From: Pyruvatibacter mobilis
Lineage (GTDB): Bacteria > Pseudomonadota > Alphaproteobacteria > CGMCC-115125
Reading direction: 5' to 3'
NCBI RefSeq assembly: GCF_012848855.1
Contig: NZ_CP051630.1
Span: forward strand, 124,001-188,000
DNA: 64,000 nucleotides
The position numbers and the translations under genes are program-made. Position 1 is the first letter of the stretch. Every line of letters begins with the position of its first letter. The notes under the pieces were generated by a model. It ran no database searches. It worked only from the letters and a program-made list of their open reading frames with translations, and had not been told where the DNA came from. Of the stretch, positions 44,124 through 53,414 are shown piece by piece.

Positions 44124-45392
44124 ATGGATTTCACCATCCCCAGGGAGATCACCGACTATCTGGCCGTGCTTGACGACTTCATCGACAAGGAAATCAAGCC
44201 GCTGCAGGCGCAGGACGACAATGAGCGGTTCTTCGATCATCGCCGCGAGCATGCGCGGACAGATTGGGACAATCAGGGCCTGCCGCGCGAGGAGTGGGAA
44301 GAGCTTCTGGGGGAAATGCGCCGGCGCGCTGACGCGGCGGGTCACCTGCGCTATGCGCTGCCGAAGGAATATGGCGGTCAGGATGGCACCAATCTCGGCA
44401 TGGCGGTGATCCGCGAGCACCTGGCAGCCAAGGGCCTGGGTCTGCACAACGACCTTCAGAATGAAAGCTCCATCGTCGGCAATTTCCCGACGGCGCTGAT
44501 GTTCCGGGACTTCGGCACTGAAGCGCAGAAGGAAAAATACCTCGGCGGCACGCTGGATGGATCCGTCCGGGTGGCATTCGGCCTCACCGAGCCGGACCAT
44601 GGGTCGGATGCAACCTGGATGGAGACACGTGCGACGCCGGAGACCCGTGACGGCGTGGACGGCTATCTCATCAATGGCATGAAGATGTGGAACACGGGCG
44701 TTCATGTGGCGACCCATGACTTCGTGTTCGCCCGCACCTCTGGCGATGACGGGTCGGCGGTGGGCATTACGTGCTTCATCGTCCCGATGGACGCGCCGGG
44801 CGTCGAGATCGAGGAATATCTGTGGACCTTCAACATGCCGACGGACCATCCGCGGATTGCGTTCAAAGACGTGTGGGTGCCGGCGGATGAAAATTTGGGC
44901 GGCATCGACCACGGGCTTCAACTGGCACAGCATTTCGTGCATGAGAACCGCATCCGGCAGGCAGCCTCCAGCGTGGGCGCGGCGCAGTATTGCGTGAACG
45001 AAAGCGTTCGGTATGCCAAGGAGCGCAAACCCTTCGGCAAGCCGCTTGCAGCCAATCAGGCCATCCAGTTCCCGCTGGTGGAGCTGCATACGGATTGCGA
45101 AATGATCCGGACCCTGATCTTCAAGACCGCCTGGCAGATGGACCAGATGGCCAAGCCGGATGTCGCCAAGCTTCTGTCGGACAAGGTATCCATGTGCAAC
45201 TACCGGGCAAACCGGCTGGTGTGCCAGGCTGCTGATACAGCGATGCAGGTGCATGGGGGTATCGGCTATTCACGACACAAGCCGTTCGAGCACATCTATC
45301 GCCACCATCGCCGGTACCGGATCACCGAGGGCTCGGAAGAGATCCAGATGCGCAAGGTTGGCGGTCACCTGTTCGGATTTATCGGCAAGTAA
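44124..45392 (+). CDS. Acyl-CoA dehydrogenase
   Basis: 422 residues, classic three-domain FAD enzyme. Flavin-binding FGLTEPDHGSDATWMETRA (about 151-169), RQAASSVGAAQYC and the C-terminal catalytic-Glu loop YRITEGSEEIQMRKV are present. The N-terminal segment DFIDKEIKPLQAQDDNERF resembles the ACAD10/11-type subgroup. AGGGAGA lies before the ATG at 44124. It stands alone between a divergent helicase and a convergent histidine kinase (10-base gap). Substrate chain length is unknown. Confidence 0.92.
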   Translation: MDFTIPREITDYLAVLDDFIDKEIKPLQAQDDNERFFDHRREHARTDWDNQGLPREEWEELLGEMRRRADAAGHLRYALPKEYGGQDGTNLGMAVIREHLAAKGLGLHNDLQNESSIVGNFPTALMFRDFGTEAQKEKYLGGTLDGSVRVAFGLTEPDHGSDATWMETRATPETRDGVDGYLINGMKMWNTGVHVATHDFVFARTSGDDGSAVGITCFIVPMDAPGVEIEEYLWTFNMPTDHPRIAFKDVWVPADENLGGIDHGLQLAQHFVHENRIRQAASSVGAAQYCVNESVRYAKERKPFGKPLAANQAIQFPLVELHTDCEMIRTLIFKTAWQMDQMAKPDVAKLLSDKVSMCNYRANRLVCQAADTAMQVHGGIGYSRHKPFEHIYRHHRRYRITEGSEEIQMRKVGGHLFGFIGK

Positions 45393-45402
45393 CCCGCCGC
45401 AC

Positions 45403-47793
45403 TCAGGCAGTGCGTGCCTCGAGGCCCTGCGGATCATCATCCGCGGGGCTGTCGGGGCTGGTGGCGCGCAGGCGCCATTCCGGCAGGGTGATGGTCACGC
45501 AGGTACCCTCTCCGGGCGTGCTGTCCAGCGCCAGCGTGCCGCCGTGTAGTTCGGTCAGCGACTTGGTGATGGGCAGGCCAAGGCCCGTGCCGCCGAAGCT
45601 GCGGGCCATGGGGCCTTCCGCCTGTCCGAAGGGCTCCATAACCTTGCTGATGAGATGGGGTTCGATCCCGATGCCGGTGTCGCACACAGCAATCCGCAGA
45701 TCGCCCGATGCCGGGTCCGGGTGCATGGAGAGCGTCACCGTTCCGCCTGCGGGCGTGAACTTTGTGGCATTGGACAGGAGGTTCAGCAGGATCTGCTTGA
45801 TTGCCCGCTCATCCACGAAGGCCCGTTCAAGGGCATCGTCGATTTCAACCGTCAGGGTCACGTGGTTTTCGTGAGCGCGGTGGCGCACCAGATCGGTTGA
45901 CCAGGCGGCCGAGGTCGCCAGGTCGATCCACGTCTCATCCAGCTCGAACTGGCCGGCCTCGATCTTGGAGATGTCCAGAATGTCGTTGATGAGCGCGAGC
46001 AGGTGGCGGCCGGATGAATGGATGTCACCGATGTATTTGCTGTATTCCGGCGCGCCGACAGGGCCGAACATTTCCTCACGGATCATTTCCGAGAAGCCGA
46101 TGATTGCGTTGAGCGGCGTGCGCAGCTCATGGCTCATATTGGCCAGGAACTGGCTCTTTGAATGGTTGGCGATCTCGGCAGCACGCAGGGCTTCGGACAG
46201 ACGCTGGTCGGCGCGGCGGCGCTCGATGGTCAGCGCGGCGAGCTTGGCGGCACCTTCAAGGAAATTGACGTCGTCGCTGCTGGGGCTGCCGGGACGGCGG
46301 TAGATCATGGTGACCCCGCCCAACACACGCCCGTCGCGGGCATGAATGGGGTGCGACCATGCCGCGCCAACGTCCAAAGCCTCGGCTATGGCTTCGCGCC
46401 CCTTGAAAGCCCAATGGGTGGATGCGTTGGCCATGATCAATTGCTGATCTCTCACGACTGCCTGGCCGCACGGACCGGCGTCGCTGTCGGCCACCATGCC
46501 CTCATAGGTCTCGCGGTAGAGCGGCGCCATTGAGGGTGCTGCTGCCACATGAAAGCGGTTGTCGTCGTCGAGAAGAAGAACAGTGGCTCGCATGCCCGGC
46601 TTGAGCGCTTCCATCGCTTCGGCCAGACCGGTCAACACGTCTTCCATGCTGGCATTCGTGGCAAGCTTCTCCAGCACGCTCAGATGCATCTGGAGTTCGC
46701 TGTCGGTGTTCATGCGTTCGGTAGCGTCGCGCACGTTCATCACGACGCCGCCGATACTGGGATCATCCACCATGTTATTGGCGGACGTCTCGATCCAGAT
46801 CTTCCGGCCCGAGAAAGTGCGGGCCCAGACCGCGAGTTCCGACCTGTTGCCCGGGGCTTCCAGCAATTCGTAGAAGGTCTTTTCCATCACCGGCAGATAT
46901 TCATCGGTCGCGAGCTTGGCCGCCGGGTAGTCCACCAGTTGGCTCGGTGTTGCATCGAACATGCGGGCCACGGCATCGGTGGTGAACTTTATGTTGCCGG
47001 ATGGATCAATGATGGCGATGCCGTCAAAAGCATTATCGACCAGTGCGCGGAAGCGGCGTTCACTGGACTTGAGGCGCTCATTGGCCTGTTCCGCTTCCCG
47101 CAGGGCGCTGTCGGATCCGGCCTTGGCCTTGGCCAGATCCCGGATGAGGTCATCATGCTCCAGGCGCAGGGCAATGGCGGACTCCGCCTGGGCGATCATC
47201 TGCTTCGCTACGGTGAGCATGAACAGATAGACGAGCACGATGAGGGCCGCGACGCCGTAATAGATGCCGTCGCCGGACAATATGCAGGCTGCCGCGATCG
47301 CAGATGTGATGGGCAGGGTGCAGGCAAAATAGATGCGCCACTCATAGGCAGTGGTGGCCGTGGCAACGGACAGGTGGGAGATAAAAAGCAGCAGCAGGAA
47401 GAAGTCCTGCCCCTGGCTGCTTGGCGACCAGTACATCACCAGCATCGCCGACCAGACAGCGTTGGCGTTGAGGTAGCGCAGGGCCAGTGACGTGCTCAGC
47501 TTGCGCGGGTCCGATGACAGGCGGCCTGCGAAATAGCGCATCGAGAACAGCGCGATTTCAGCCCAGATCGCCACCACGGCGACAGCCCACATCAGCACCA
47601 CGGGCCGCGACACCGTCGTGGTCAGCGTGGCAATGACCAACACACCGATAAGCGGGAACAGGAGCGGCAGCGCCCTGTGATTGCTCATGATGCGGTTGAA
47701 CATCGCCCGCTGGATCGCGTCGCCATGCATGGTCGGCGTGGCCGCACGGGAGTGCAGGCGATCTAGCTGCAGGGGCTTGGGGCCGTTGGCCAC
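45403..47793 (-). CDS. Membrane PAS-GAF sensor histidine kinase (orphan)
   Basis: 796 residues. About six N-terminal membrane helices (about 40-200), a short coiled coil (LAKAKAGSDSALREAEQANERL), a PAS domain (from FRALVDNAFDGIAIIDPSG), a GAF-like domain (about 370-525, with GPCGQAVVRDQQLIMA), the phospho-acceptor H-box MSHELRTPLNAIIGFSE near residue 555, and the HATPase domain (LLNLLSNATKFTPAGG, DTGIGIEP, FGGTGLGLPI). No receiver domain and no response regulator beside it. The GTG start at 47793 has GGAG upstream; ATG codons at 47730, 47703 and 47688 are alternatives. Signal and partner unknown. Confidence 0.9.
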   Translation of the reverse strand: MANGPKPLQLDRLHSRAATPTMHGDAIQRAMFNRIMSNHRALPLLFPLIGVLVIATLTTTVSRPVVLMWAVAVVAIWAEIALFSMRYFAGRLSSDPRKLSTSLALRYLNANAVWSAMLVMYWSPSSQGQDFFLLLLFISHLSVATATTAYEWRIYFACTLPITSAIAAACILSGDGIYYGVAALIVLVYLFMLTVAKQMIAQAESAIALRLEHDDLIRDLAKAKAGSDSALREAEQANERLKSSERRFRALVDNAFDGIAIIDPSGNIKFTTDAVARMFDATPSQLVDYPAAKLATDEYLPVMEKTFYELLEAPGNRSELAVWARTFSGRKIWIETSANNMVDDPSIGGVVMNVRDATERMNTDSELQMHLSVLEKLATNASMEDVLTGLAEAMEALKPGMRATVLLLDDDNRFHVAAAPSMAPLYRETYEGMVADSDAGPCGQAVVRDQQLIMANASTHWAFKGREAIAEALDVGAAWSHPIHARDGRVLGGVTMIYRRPGSPSSDDVNFLEGAAKLAALTIERRRADQRLSEALRAAEIANHSKSQFLANMSHELRTPLNAIIGFSEMIREEMFGPVGAPEYSKYIGDIHSSGRHLLALINDILDISKIEAGQFELDETWIDLATSAAWSTDLVRHRAHENHVTLTVEIDDALERAFVDERAIKQILLNLLSNATKFTPAGGTVTLSMHPDPASGDLRIAVCDTGIGIEPHLISKVMEPFGQAEGPMARSFGGTGLGLPITKSLTELHGGTLALDSTPGEGTCVTITLPEWRLRATSPDSPADDDPQGLEARTA

Positions 47794-47963
47794 GTGGAAC
47801 TCCGCTCGAAGGCAAACCTTGTTGAACGCAGCCCTGCGGCACAGCCTGTTCAGGCATAAGACAGGCAGGTTGCGTCCAGCTGATTGTCCATCGAACTTGT
47901 AAATCTGCGCCTAACGCTAAAAATATTTGTTTCCAGCCATTTAGCGGGCGTAGCGCGGAGTGC

Positions 47964-48899
47964 TTAGCGGTTGTGGGACATGCTGGCCTGCATCATCGGC
48001 TCACCACTGATATCTGCCTTTGTGAGGTGCACTAGGGCTGACCCGAACGGGGTGCGCAGCTGCAGCCGCACCGGAAGGAGAATGTCCTGTTTGCCGCCTG
48101 CGCCCTTGAACGGTGCCATCCACAGCTTAATCGGCGGGGAGGGATCGCGGGCTTCCTGCAGCTTCCATTCGCGGCTCTGGCCCGCTAGGGGCACATATTT
48201 GAGATCACAGGTAATGGTGTCGCCTTCATAAACAGCCTGATTGCTCGCGGAGAGTGCTTCAGCGCCTGTCCGCTTGAAATCGAGTGCGAATACGCGGCGG
48301 CCATCGAAGACCTTGACCCGCTCGGAGCAGGCCCGGTCAGCGGGGCGCAACGACGAATAAAGGCTTGCGGTCAGAGGGTCGACCGTGCCGATGGCAAGGC
48401 CCGAGCGCAGCGCAGCGGCCTGCTGAGGTTCGAGGGCCGGCTCGGCGCTGACGTCGAAAGTCCCTTCGCCATTGCGGACCATTTCGAGGGCGCGTGCGCC
48501 GAACCGGGAGTCTGACGCGGTTCGGAACCGCTCCGGCGCCGGGCCGTCCTCGGTCAACCGGCCGACCGCATTGGATTCCAATTCGGCGTCCGCAATGCTG
48601 TCCGCCAACCCGGCGGTCGCAGCGCGGGTGGTGATGTTGTAATCCGTGTCAGAGATGACAGCGGTGGTCTCCAGCGTCCCGAGTAACAGACCTGCGCCAT
48701 AGAACTCGTAGGTCAGGCGGATGGTCGGGCCGTCAGGTTGCGGCCTTTCCGCTTCATTCGTACCCCGCGTCTCCGTGACCGGCGCAGGCATGGCTGCGGC
48801 CGACTGCGGGAGCGCCGCGAAGCCGACAAATGCCGTTAGGGCAAGTGCACAGGCTTTTCTTGCAGAAATGTTGGACGAACAGGCTGGCACGGCACGCAT
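47964..48899 (-). CDS. Exported DUF3108 protein, copy 1
   Basis: 311 residues. Signal peptide (hydrophobic core FVGFAALPQSAAA). The DUF3108 fold is shown by LTYEFYGAGLLLGTLETTAVI, the central VDPLTASLYSS and CSERVKVFDGRRVFALDF, and the late KLWMAPFKGAGG and LLPVRLQLRTPFGSALV. DUF3108 proteins are periplasmic beta-rich proteins of unknown role. GAGGAG precedes the ATG at 48899. First of three paralogues in a row (to 50804), all minus strand, with the order conserved near rpmB and cobT in related bacteria. Confidence 0.85.
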   Translation of the reverse strand: MRAVPACSSNISARKACALALTAFVGFAALPQSAAAMPAPVTETRGTNEAERPQPDGPTIRLTYEFYGAGLLLGTLETTAVISDTDYNITTRAATAGLADSIADAELESNAVGRLTEDGPAPERFRTASDSRFGARALEMVRNGEGTFDVSAEPALEPQQAAALRSGLAIGTVDPLTASLYSSLRPADRACSERVKVFDGRRVFALDFKRTGAEALSASNQAVYEGDTITCDLKYVPLAGQSREWKLQEARDPSPPIKLWMAPFKGAGGKQDILLPVRLQLRTPFGSALVHLTKADISGEPMMQASMSHNR

Positions 48900-48953
48900 G
48901 GTCAAAGCCTCCTCAACGGACAAGGGGCTTTGCCTTGGGCCAAATCCCCTGCG

Positions 48954-49742
48954 TCAGTATTCGCGGATCTCGGTGCTGCGGATCACCGCGCCGCCATAGG
49001 GCGTAGGCGCGATAATGCGCACCGGCACGAGGAACCCGGCGGCATTGAGCGGTGCTAGCCATACTTCCACCCGCTGCGGGTCTTCTTTCAGCCGGGTCAT
49101 CGCATCCGCACTGTAACCTGCAACCGGGGTCAGGCGCCCTTCACATTTATGGGCGGGGCCGGAATAGCCTTCGTCGGCCTCGAGATTGGTTTCCCCTTCA
49201 TAAGCGACGGTGATGTCGAAGCGACGCCATCCGTCAAAAACCGGGACCGGTGCGCCGCACGGGGCACCCTTGGATGCTGCTGAGAGCTCCGGTGACAGTG
49301 CCAGCAGCGCGCTTACAGGGTCCAAGGCGCCTTTCTTGTGGAAGTCCGACAGGAGATCCGGCTTGCGCTTGGGCGGGGGCAGGGCAAGCACGCTGGCGGG
49401 GCCTGTTTTGTTGAAGGTGATCTGCAACTGGCTCGACAGGCCGGAAGCGGTCACATAATCGGATGTGAAAATCTGCGGTTTCACTGCGTTTTCTTCCTGC
49501 GCGCCTGCAGCGAACAGGGTCAGGGTCGCGTCCTCCGTGGTGCCGGCTACTTCTTCGGTCTTGATGCGGGTTTCGAGCTGGTAGCGCTGACGCTCAAGTG
49601 TGGCTGAAAGAGTAAGCGTGCCGATCTTTGCGCCGCCTACATACATTACATAGTCCACCGCGACCGCGGCTTGTGCCGCAGGGGCTGCCAGCAGGGCTGC
49701 CAGAAAAGCGGAGACGTGTAACGGGGCATTCAGGATGCGCAT
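48954..49742 (-). CDS. Exported DUF3108 protein, copy 2
   Basis: 262 residues with a signal peptide (FLAALLAAPAAQA). It shares with its neighbours the opening VDYVMYVGGAKIGTLTLSATL, the central LDPVSALLAL, CGAPVPVFDGWRRFDI and the end VEVWLAPLNAAGFLVPVRI. AAGGTAG precedes the ATG at 49742. It lies 54 bases upstream of copy 1 and 156 downstream of copy 3. Unknown function; envelope location likely. Confidence 0.85.
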   Translation of the reverse strand: MRILNAPLHVSAFLAALLAAPAAQAAVAVDYVMYVGGAKIGTLTLSATLERQRYQLETRIKTEEVAGTTEDATLTLFAAGAQEENAVKPQIFTSDYVTASGLSSQLQITFNKTGPASVLALPPPKRKPDLLSDFHKKGALDPVSALLALSPELSAASKGAPCGAPVPVFDGWRRFDITVAYEGETNLEADEGYSGPAHKCEGRLTPVAGYSADAMTRLKEDPQRVEVWLAPLNAAGFLVPVRIIAPTPYGGAVIRSTEIREY

Positions 49743-49898
49743 TGATCTACCTTGTTCAGTGCCCCGCGAGGCTTGGACCCGTGAGGAGCACACAGTCTCC
49801 CCGCTCCCGCCATGCTCCATAGCGCGGATTAATGTCCGTTTTACAGCCAAAGCGGCCCGGGCGCAGTCCCTGAGCCTTGGTGAGGTGCCGTGCGAGGT

Positions 49899-50804
49899 TT
49901 ATTTGGCCGAGGCGCGGGCGGGCAGACCGGTGGCAACTTCAAAGCGGGTGGAGCGGGCGACCAGCGTGCCGAGGGGTGTTGAAACCTCAATGCGTGCAGG
50001 CACGAGTGCATTGGCGCCGGTCACAGGTGCCAGCCACACGCTGATGGGCATGGGGTCGCGGCGCATATCGCGGATGGTTTCACGCTTGTAGCCTGCAATC
50101 GGCACCAGCACGGCATTGCAACGAACAACAGGGCCTTCATAGCCCTTGGCGTCCTCCAGGGTGCTCATCCGTTCGAACGACATCACGAAATCATAGCGGC
50201 GGCGGCCGTCATAGACCGGGATCTTGCGGTCGCAGGCGTCAGGGGTCGGGGCGGCCATGGGGATGATCATGGCCGACAGGGGATCCACCGTGTTGCGCAA
50301 CTGGCTTGTATGGGTCGCTACGCGGTCGGAATTGTCATAGGGCGGATCTGCGGCCACCAGCGGAGCGCCGTCCGGGCCATACGCCACATCGATGAGCTGG
50401 ATATTGTCCTGGTCGATGTTGCGGGCCTTGTAGCGGGCGGTCTGCATCAGGTCATCGGTGCGGCCACCGCTGGCGGTGAGATCAAAGACCTGCCGGAAAA
50501 CATGGTCAGTGATGCCTTCCGTCCGCACCACGCTCTTTGCTTCGTAACCCTCTCCCTCGAAGGCCGCGGTCATGGAGATCGAGCCGAATTTGAGGCCGCC
50601 AAGGCGTGCGTCCATGACGATATCCAGATGGGTGCGGGGGCCTGTGCCGGTTACTGCTCCGGTGGCATTCGGCGGGGTGGGGGCTGCCAGGGTGATGCCG
50701 GCTATGCCAAGTGTTGCGAATGCCGTGAGAATGGCGGCCAGATGAAAAGGAAACCGCCGCATTTCAACCGGTTTTCTTGCGATGAATCGCCAATTACGCT
50801 GCAT
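49899..50804 (-). CDS. Exported DUF3108 protein, copy 3
   Basis: 301 residues with a signal peptide (ILTAFATLGIAGITLAA). Shared motifs are LDIVMDARLGGLKFGSISMT, VDPLSAMIIP, CDRKIPVYDGRRRYDF and ISVWLAPVTGANALVPARI. It carries a longer N-terminal extension; an alternative ATG at 50762 would remove 14 residues. First gene of the DUF3108 row on the minus strand and divergent from rpmB. Confidence 0.85.
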   Translation of the reverse strand: MQRNWRFIARKPVEMRRFPFHLAAILTAFATLGIAGITLAAPTPPNATGAVTGTGPRTHLDIVMDARLGGLKFGSISMTAAFEGEGYEAKSVVRTEGITDHVFRQVFDLTASGGRTDDLMQTARYKARNIDQDNIQLIDVAYGPDGAPLVAADPPYDNSDRVATHTSQLRNTVDPLSAMIIPMAAPTPDACDRKIPVYDGRRRYDFVMSFERMSTLEDAKGYEGPVVRCNAVLVPIAGYKRETIRDMRRDPMPISVWLAPVTGANALVPARIEVSTPLGTLVARSTRFEVATGLPARASAK

Positions 50805-50964
50805 GCCGCCCTCCTGAGGCCCTATCGGCGCACGGACGGTGTCCGGCGCGGGCCTGTTGTTCTGGTGTTAGCGGCCATTAACGGTTCGTGCGCCTGAACA
50901 CTGCCTGAACGGGAGGCGTTGCGTGTATGAGGGCAAAATTACCGGTGTTTTCGGCGCCACGGGC

Positions 50965-50994
50965 TTGACGCACCGGGGCCTTCCCCCCTATACC
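50965..50994 (+). promoter_or_regulatory. Sigma70-type promoter of rpmB
   Basis: -35 TTGACG (50965-50970), 18-base spacer, -10 TATACC (50989-50994), 44 bases before the rpmB ATG. Best promoter match seen in the window. Confidence 0.75.
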
Positions 50995-51038
50995 CGCGCC
51001 TTCTCAATCCGCTTAGTTTGATTATTCAGGAGATGGGC

Positions 51039-51329
51039 ATGGCCCGCCGCTGCGAACTTACGGGCAAGGGTGTCCAGACCGGCAACAATGTGAGCCACGC
51101 GGTCAACAAGACCCGCCGCCGCTTTCTGCCGAATCTGTGCAATGTGACGCTGTCCAGCGAAAAGCTCGGCCGGAACGTGAAGGTGCGCGCAAGCGCTGCT
51201 GCCCTTCGCTCCGTCGAACACAAGGGTGGCCTGGACGCGTTCCTGGCTTCCGCACGCGAAGAGAGCCTGTCTCTCAACATGCGCCGCATGAAGCGTGAGC
51301 TGGCCAAGGCACAGGCCGCTTCTGCCTAA
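51039..51329 (+). CDS. rpmB: 50S ribosomal protein L28
   Basis: 96 residues, Lys/Arg-rich. [20 protein letters not shown] and [16 protein letters not shown] are diagnostic for L28 of the longer alphaproteobacterial form. The start at 51039 has AGGAGA 7 bases upstream; an in-frame ATT/ATG extension to 51018 was rejected. It is monocistronic between a clear promoter and an intrinsic terminator. Confidence 0.97.
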   Translation: MARRCELTGKGVQTGNNVSHAVNKTRRRFLPNLCNVTLSSEKLGRNVKVRASAAALRSVEHKGGLDAFLASAREESLSLNMRRMKRELAKAQAASA

Positions 51330-51363
51330 GACAGCCTCACACGGCTGTTACGTTAACCAATTA

Positions 51364-51398
51364 GGGTCCGTCCTCTTTCGCGGGGGCGGGCCCTTTTT
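51364..51398 (+). terminator. Intrinsic terminator of rpmB
   Basis: Ten-pair stem with two G-U pairs (51364-51373 with 51384-51393), ten-base loop, then TTTTT; 35 bases after the rpmB stop. Confidence 0.85.
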
Positions 51399-51585
51399 GC
51401 TGCCTTGGGGGGTGCCGGGTTCGGGGTGGCCTAGCTGCGGGCTTCAGACCGTCTGCCAATTACCAATGTGCGTGCGGGATCCGGCTATTGCCGGCCTCGC
51501 GATGTGCCCGGCTGGCATGTAGGCTGCAAGGTCTCTCCCGAAATTGAGGTCTCGACTGGGGCATCAGGGGACAGGAGAGAGTGGA

Positions 51586-52284
51586 ATGGTTATGGCAGAC
51601 AGCCGGTTTCATCAGTCTATGGATCATAAGCCCAGCATTCTTGCGGCGGTTTTCCGGTTTCTGGGTCAGCTTGTGCTGCCCGGCCTGGCCTTTCTCGCGG
51701 TCGCTGTTCTGGCGTTCCTTGATCGTGACGTGCCGGTGTCCCTTATCGGTGCAGCCCGCGTTACGGGGGTCGACCTGACACCCGGTGGCTGGTTCACCAT
51801 GGCACATGTGTGGATCCTGGCTCTGTTCCTCGTCGCCAATCTGACGGGCCGCCGCTACGGCCTGCCCGTGACCCTCGGCAGCCTTGCCCTGGCAACGGGG
51901 CTGATTGCCGGTTTCTGGGCATATGCCACCTATGGGGACGCTCATGTCATTCTGCCGGCACCCGTCCTGGCGGCTGTCAGCGACACGAGTCTTTGCATTG
52001 CCGTGGTGCTGTCGGTGCTGACCGGGCTGCTGATCAATGTGGTGGTGTTCGACCTGGTGCGGGGTCGCCCCTGGTGGAAGGCGCCGCTTCTGGCGCCGCT
52101 GTTCGGCGGTATTGCCTTTGCCGCCCTGTTCCATGGCCTTGCCAACGATGCGCTTGGCGGTGATTTCGGGGAGCGGTTCGTGGCCCATCTCGGCATTGTT
52201 GCCTTCGCCACCCTGGTGATGCTGGTGATCTACCATGCGCTGCGTGGCATGATCCCGCCTGCCGCCGGGTATGGCGGTGCCTGA
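51586..52284 (+). CDS. Six-helix inner-membrane protein of unknown function
   Basis: 232 residues with about six hydrophobic segments (FLGQLVLPGLAFLAVAVLAFL; FTMAHVWILALFLVANL; LGSLALATGLIAGFWAYA; LCIAVVLSVLTGLLINVVVF; APLFGGIAFAALFHGLAN; LGIVAFATLVMLVIYHAL). Size and helix number recall VUT/YhhQ-type queuosine-precursor transporters, and VANLTGRRYGLPVTLG is slightly similar, but I cannot confirm this. AGGAG lies 8 bases before the ATG at 51586. It is convergent with the phytase-like gene. Confidence 0.7.
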   Translation: MVMADSRFHQSMDHKPSILAAVFRFLGQLVLPGLAFLAVAVLAFLDRDVPVSLIGAARVTGVDLTPGGWFTMAHVWILALFLVANLTGRRYGLPVTLGSLALATGLIAGFWAYATYGDAHVILPAPVLAAVSDTSLCIAVVLSVLTGLLINVVVFDLVRGRPWWKAPLLAPLFGGIAFAALFHGLANDALGGDFGERFVAHLGIVAFATLVMLVIYHALRGMIPPAAGYGGA

Positions 52285-52355
52285 TCGCTTTGCCTGATGC
52301 CTTGCCTGATGCCCTCGTCTGGTCCCTGGGCCTGATGGCGGCGTAAGGGCGGCGG

Positions 52356-53390
52356 TCAATCGTTGCTTGTCAGTTCGAACATGAAGAGCAGGGTGCGCTG
52401 GAGCGGGTTGAAGTTGTCGTCCGACACCAGGTAGGCGAAGACGCGCCCGTCAGCATCCTGCCTCACGGCTAGGCCTTCCATGTTATCCACGCTCTGACCG
52501 GCGCTCGAGCGATACAGCACGGGGCCGTCCAGCGGCGTCTGCCGCAATGCGTCCGTGGTGAGGGCAGGAGCGGGCAGACGGCGGATCTGCGCTCCGACCC
52601 CGCCGAGGGGGCTGTATCGCCGCTCAAGGGTCAGGACATCCCCATCCGGCAGCAGCGCCATGTCCGTGAGGTCGAAGGGCGGCAGGCGGACAAGGCTGAT
52701 CTCTGTTGAGCCGCCTGGGGCCACGTGCCAGCCAAGAATCTCATTGCCCGCACGCATTGTCGCTTCCGTGATGACGATCAGCCTGTTGCCGGGCAGAGAG
52801 GCCAGCGCTTCAAGACCCTTGTTGTTCTCTGCCTGTGCCAGGGCCGGTGATACGTCCACTGGCCGGGCTGTGGCGGCAAAGCCCTGGGCCTCGACATCAT
52901 AAGCCCAGACCCTGTGTCTGCGTTCGAAGGAAACAGCGAGGCGCCCGTCGTCAAGGCGCGTAAGCCCTTCGGCGTCGCCCCGCCTCTTGCTGTCGGCCAC
53001 GCTTTCTCCCTGCTCATCAAGGATCGGGGCCATCCGCATGTCCGAGACGCCTGAAAGCGCCCCATCGTCGTAGGAGAGGCGCGCGGTGAGCCAGTAGCCT
53101 GTGTCGGTCACCGCTGTGAGACCCGTACCGTCCGCATCTATCAGCAAGCCGGAGATACCCCCGAAACGCTCATCGGCAGAGCGCAGTTCAAGTCCGCCGC
53201 GCCAGGCAAAGTGGCTGCTGCCGTCAGGCGCGGTAAGTGTGCTGTCGGGATCGGCCGTATCCAGCGGGACTGTGCCGTAGGTGATGGCGACAGGCGTGCC
53301 TGCGCTGTCGGCAGCCAAGGGGCCCGCACCGAGGCACAGGGACAGTGTCAACGCGAGCGGACAGGCTGCGAGGCGGGCAGAAACACGCAT
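52356..53390 (-). CDS. Exported phytase-like (esterase-like activity of phytase) domain protein
   Basis: 344 residues with a signal peptide (LALTLSLCLGAGPLA, cleavage near AAD). The Phytase-like beta-propeller domain is shown by RFGGISGLLIDADGTGLTAVTDTG, RRGDAEGLTRLDDGRLAVSFE, the NKGLEALA segment and DNMEGLAVRQDADGRVFAYLVSDDN. Periplasmic. The family has weak similarity to phytases; no activity is established for this branch. It is 24 bases downstream of cobT on the same strand, an arrangement also seen in related genomes. Confidence 0.87.
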   Translation of the reverse strand: MRVSARLAACPLALTLSLCLGAGPLAADSAGTPVAITYGTVPLDTADPDSTLTAPDGSSHFAWRGGLELRSADERFGGISGLLIDADGTGLTAVTDTGYWLTARLSYDDGALSGVSDMRMAPILDEQGESVADSKRRGDAEGLTRLDDGRLAVSFERRHRVWAYDVEAQGFAATARPVDVSPALAQAENNKGLEALASLPGNRLIVITEATMRAGNEILGWHVAPGGSTEISLVRLPPFDLTDMALLPDGDVLTLERRYSPLGGVGAQIRRLPAPALTTDALRQTPLDGPVLYRSSAGQSVDNMEGLAVRQDADGRVFAYLVSDDNFNPLQRTLLFMFELTSND

Positions 53391-53414
53391 GGGGTGTCCT
53401 CGTGCGTCGGATAT

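Noticed and set aside
44109-45254. 381-codon frame opposite the acyl-CoA dehydrogenase
   Set aside because: Shadow frame, no motifs.
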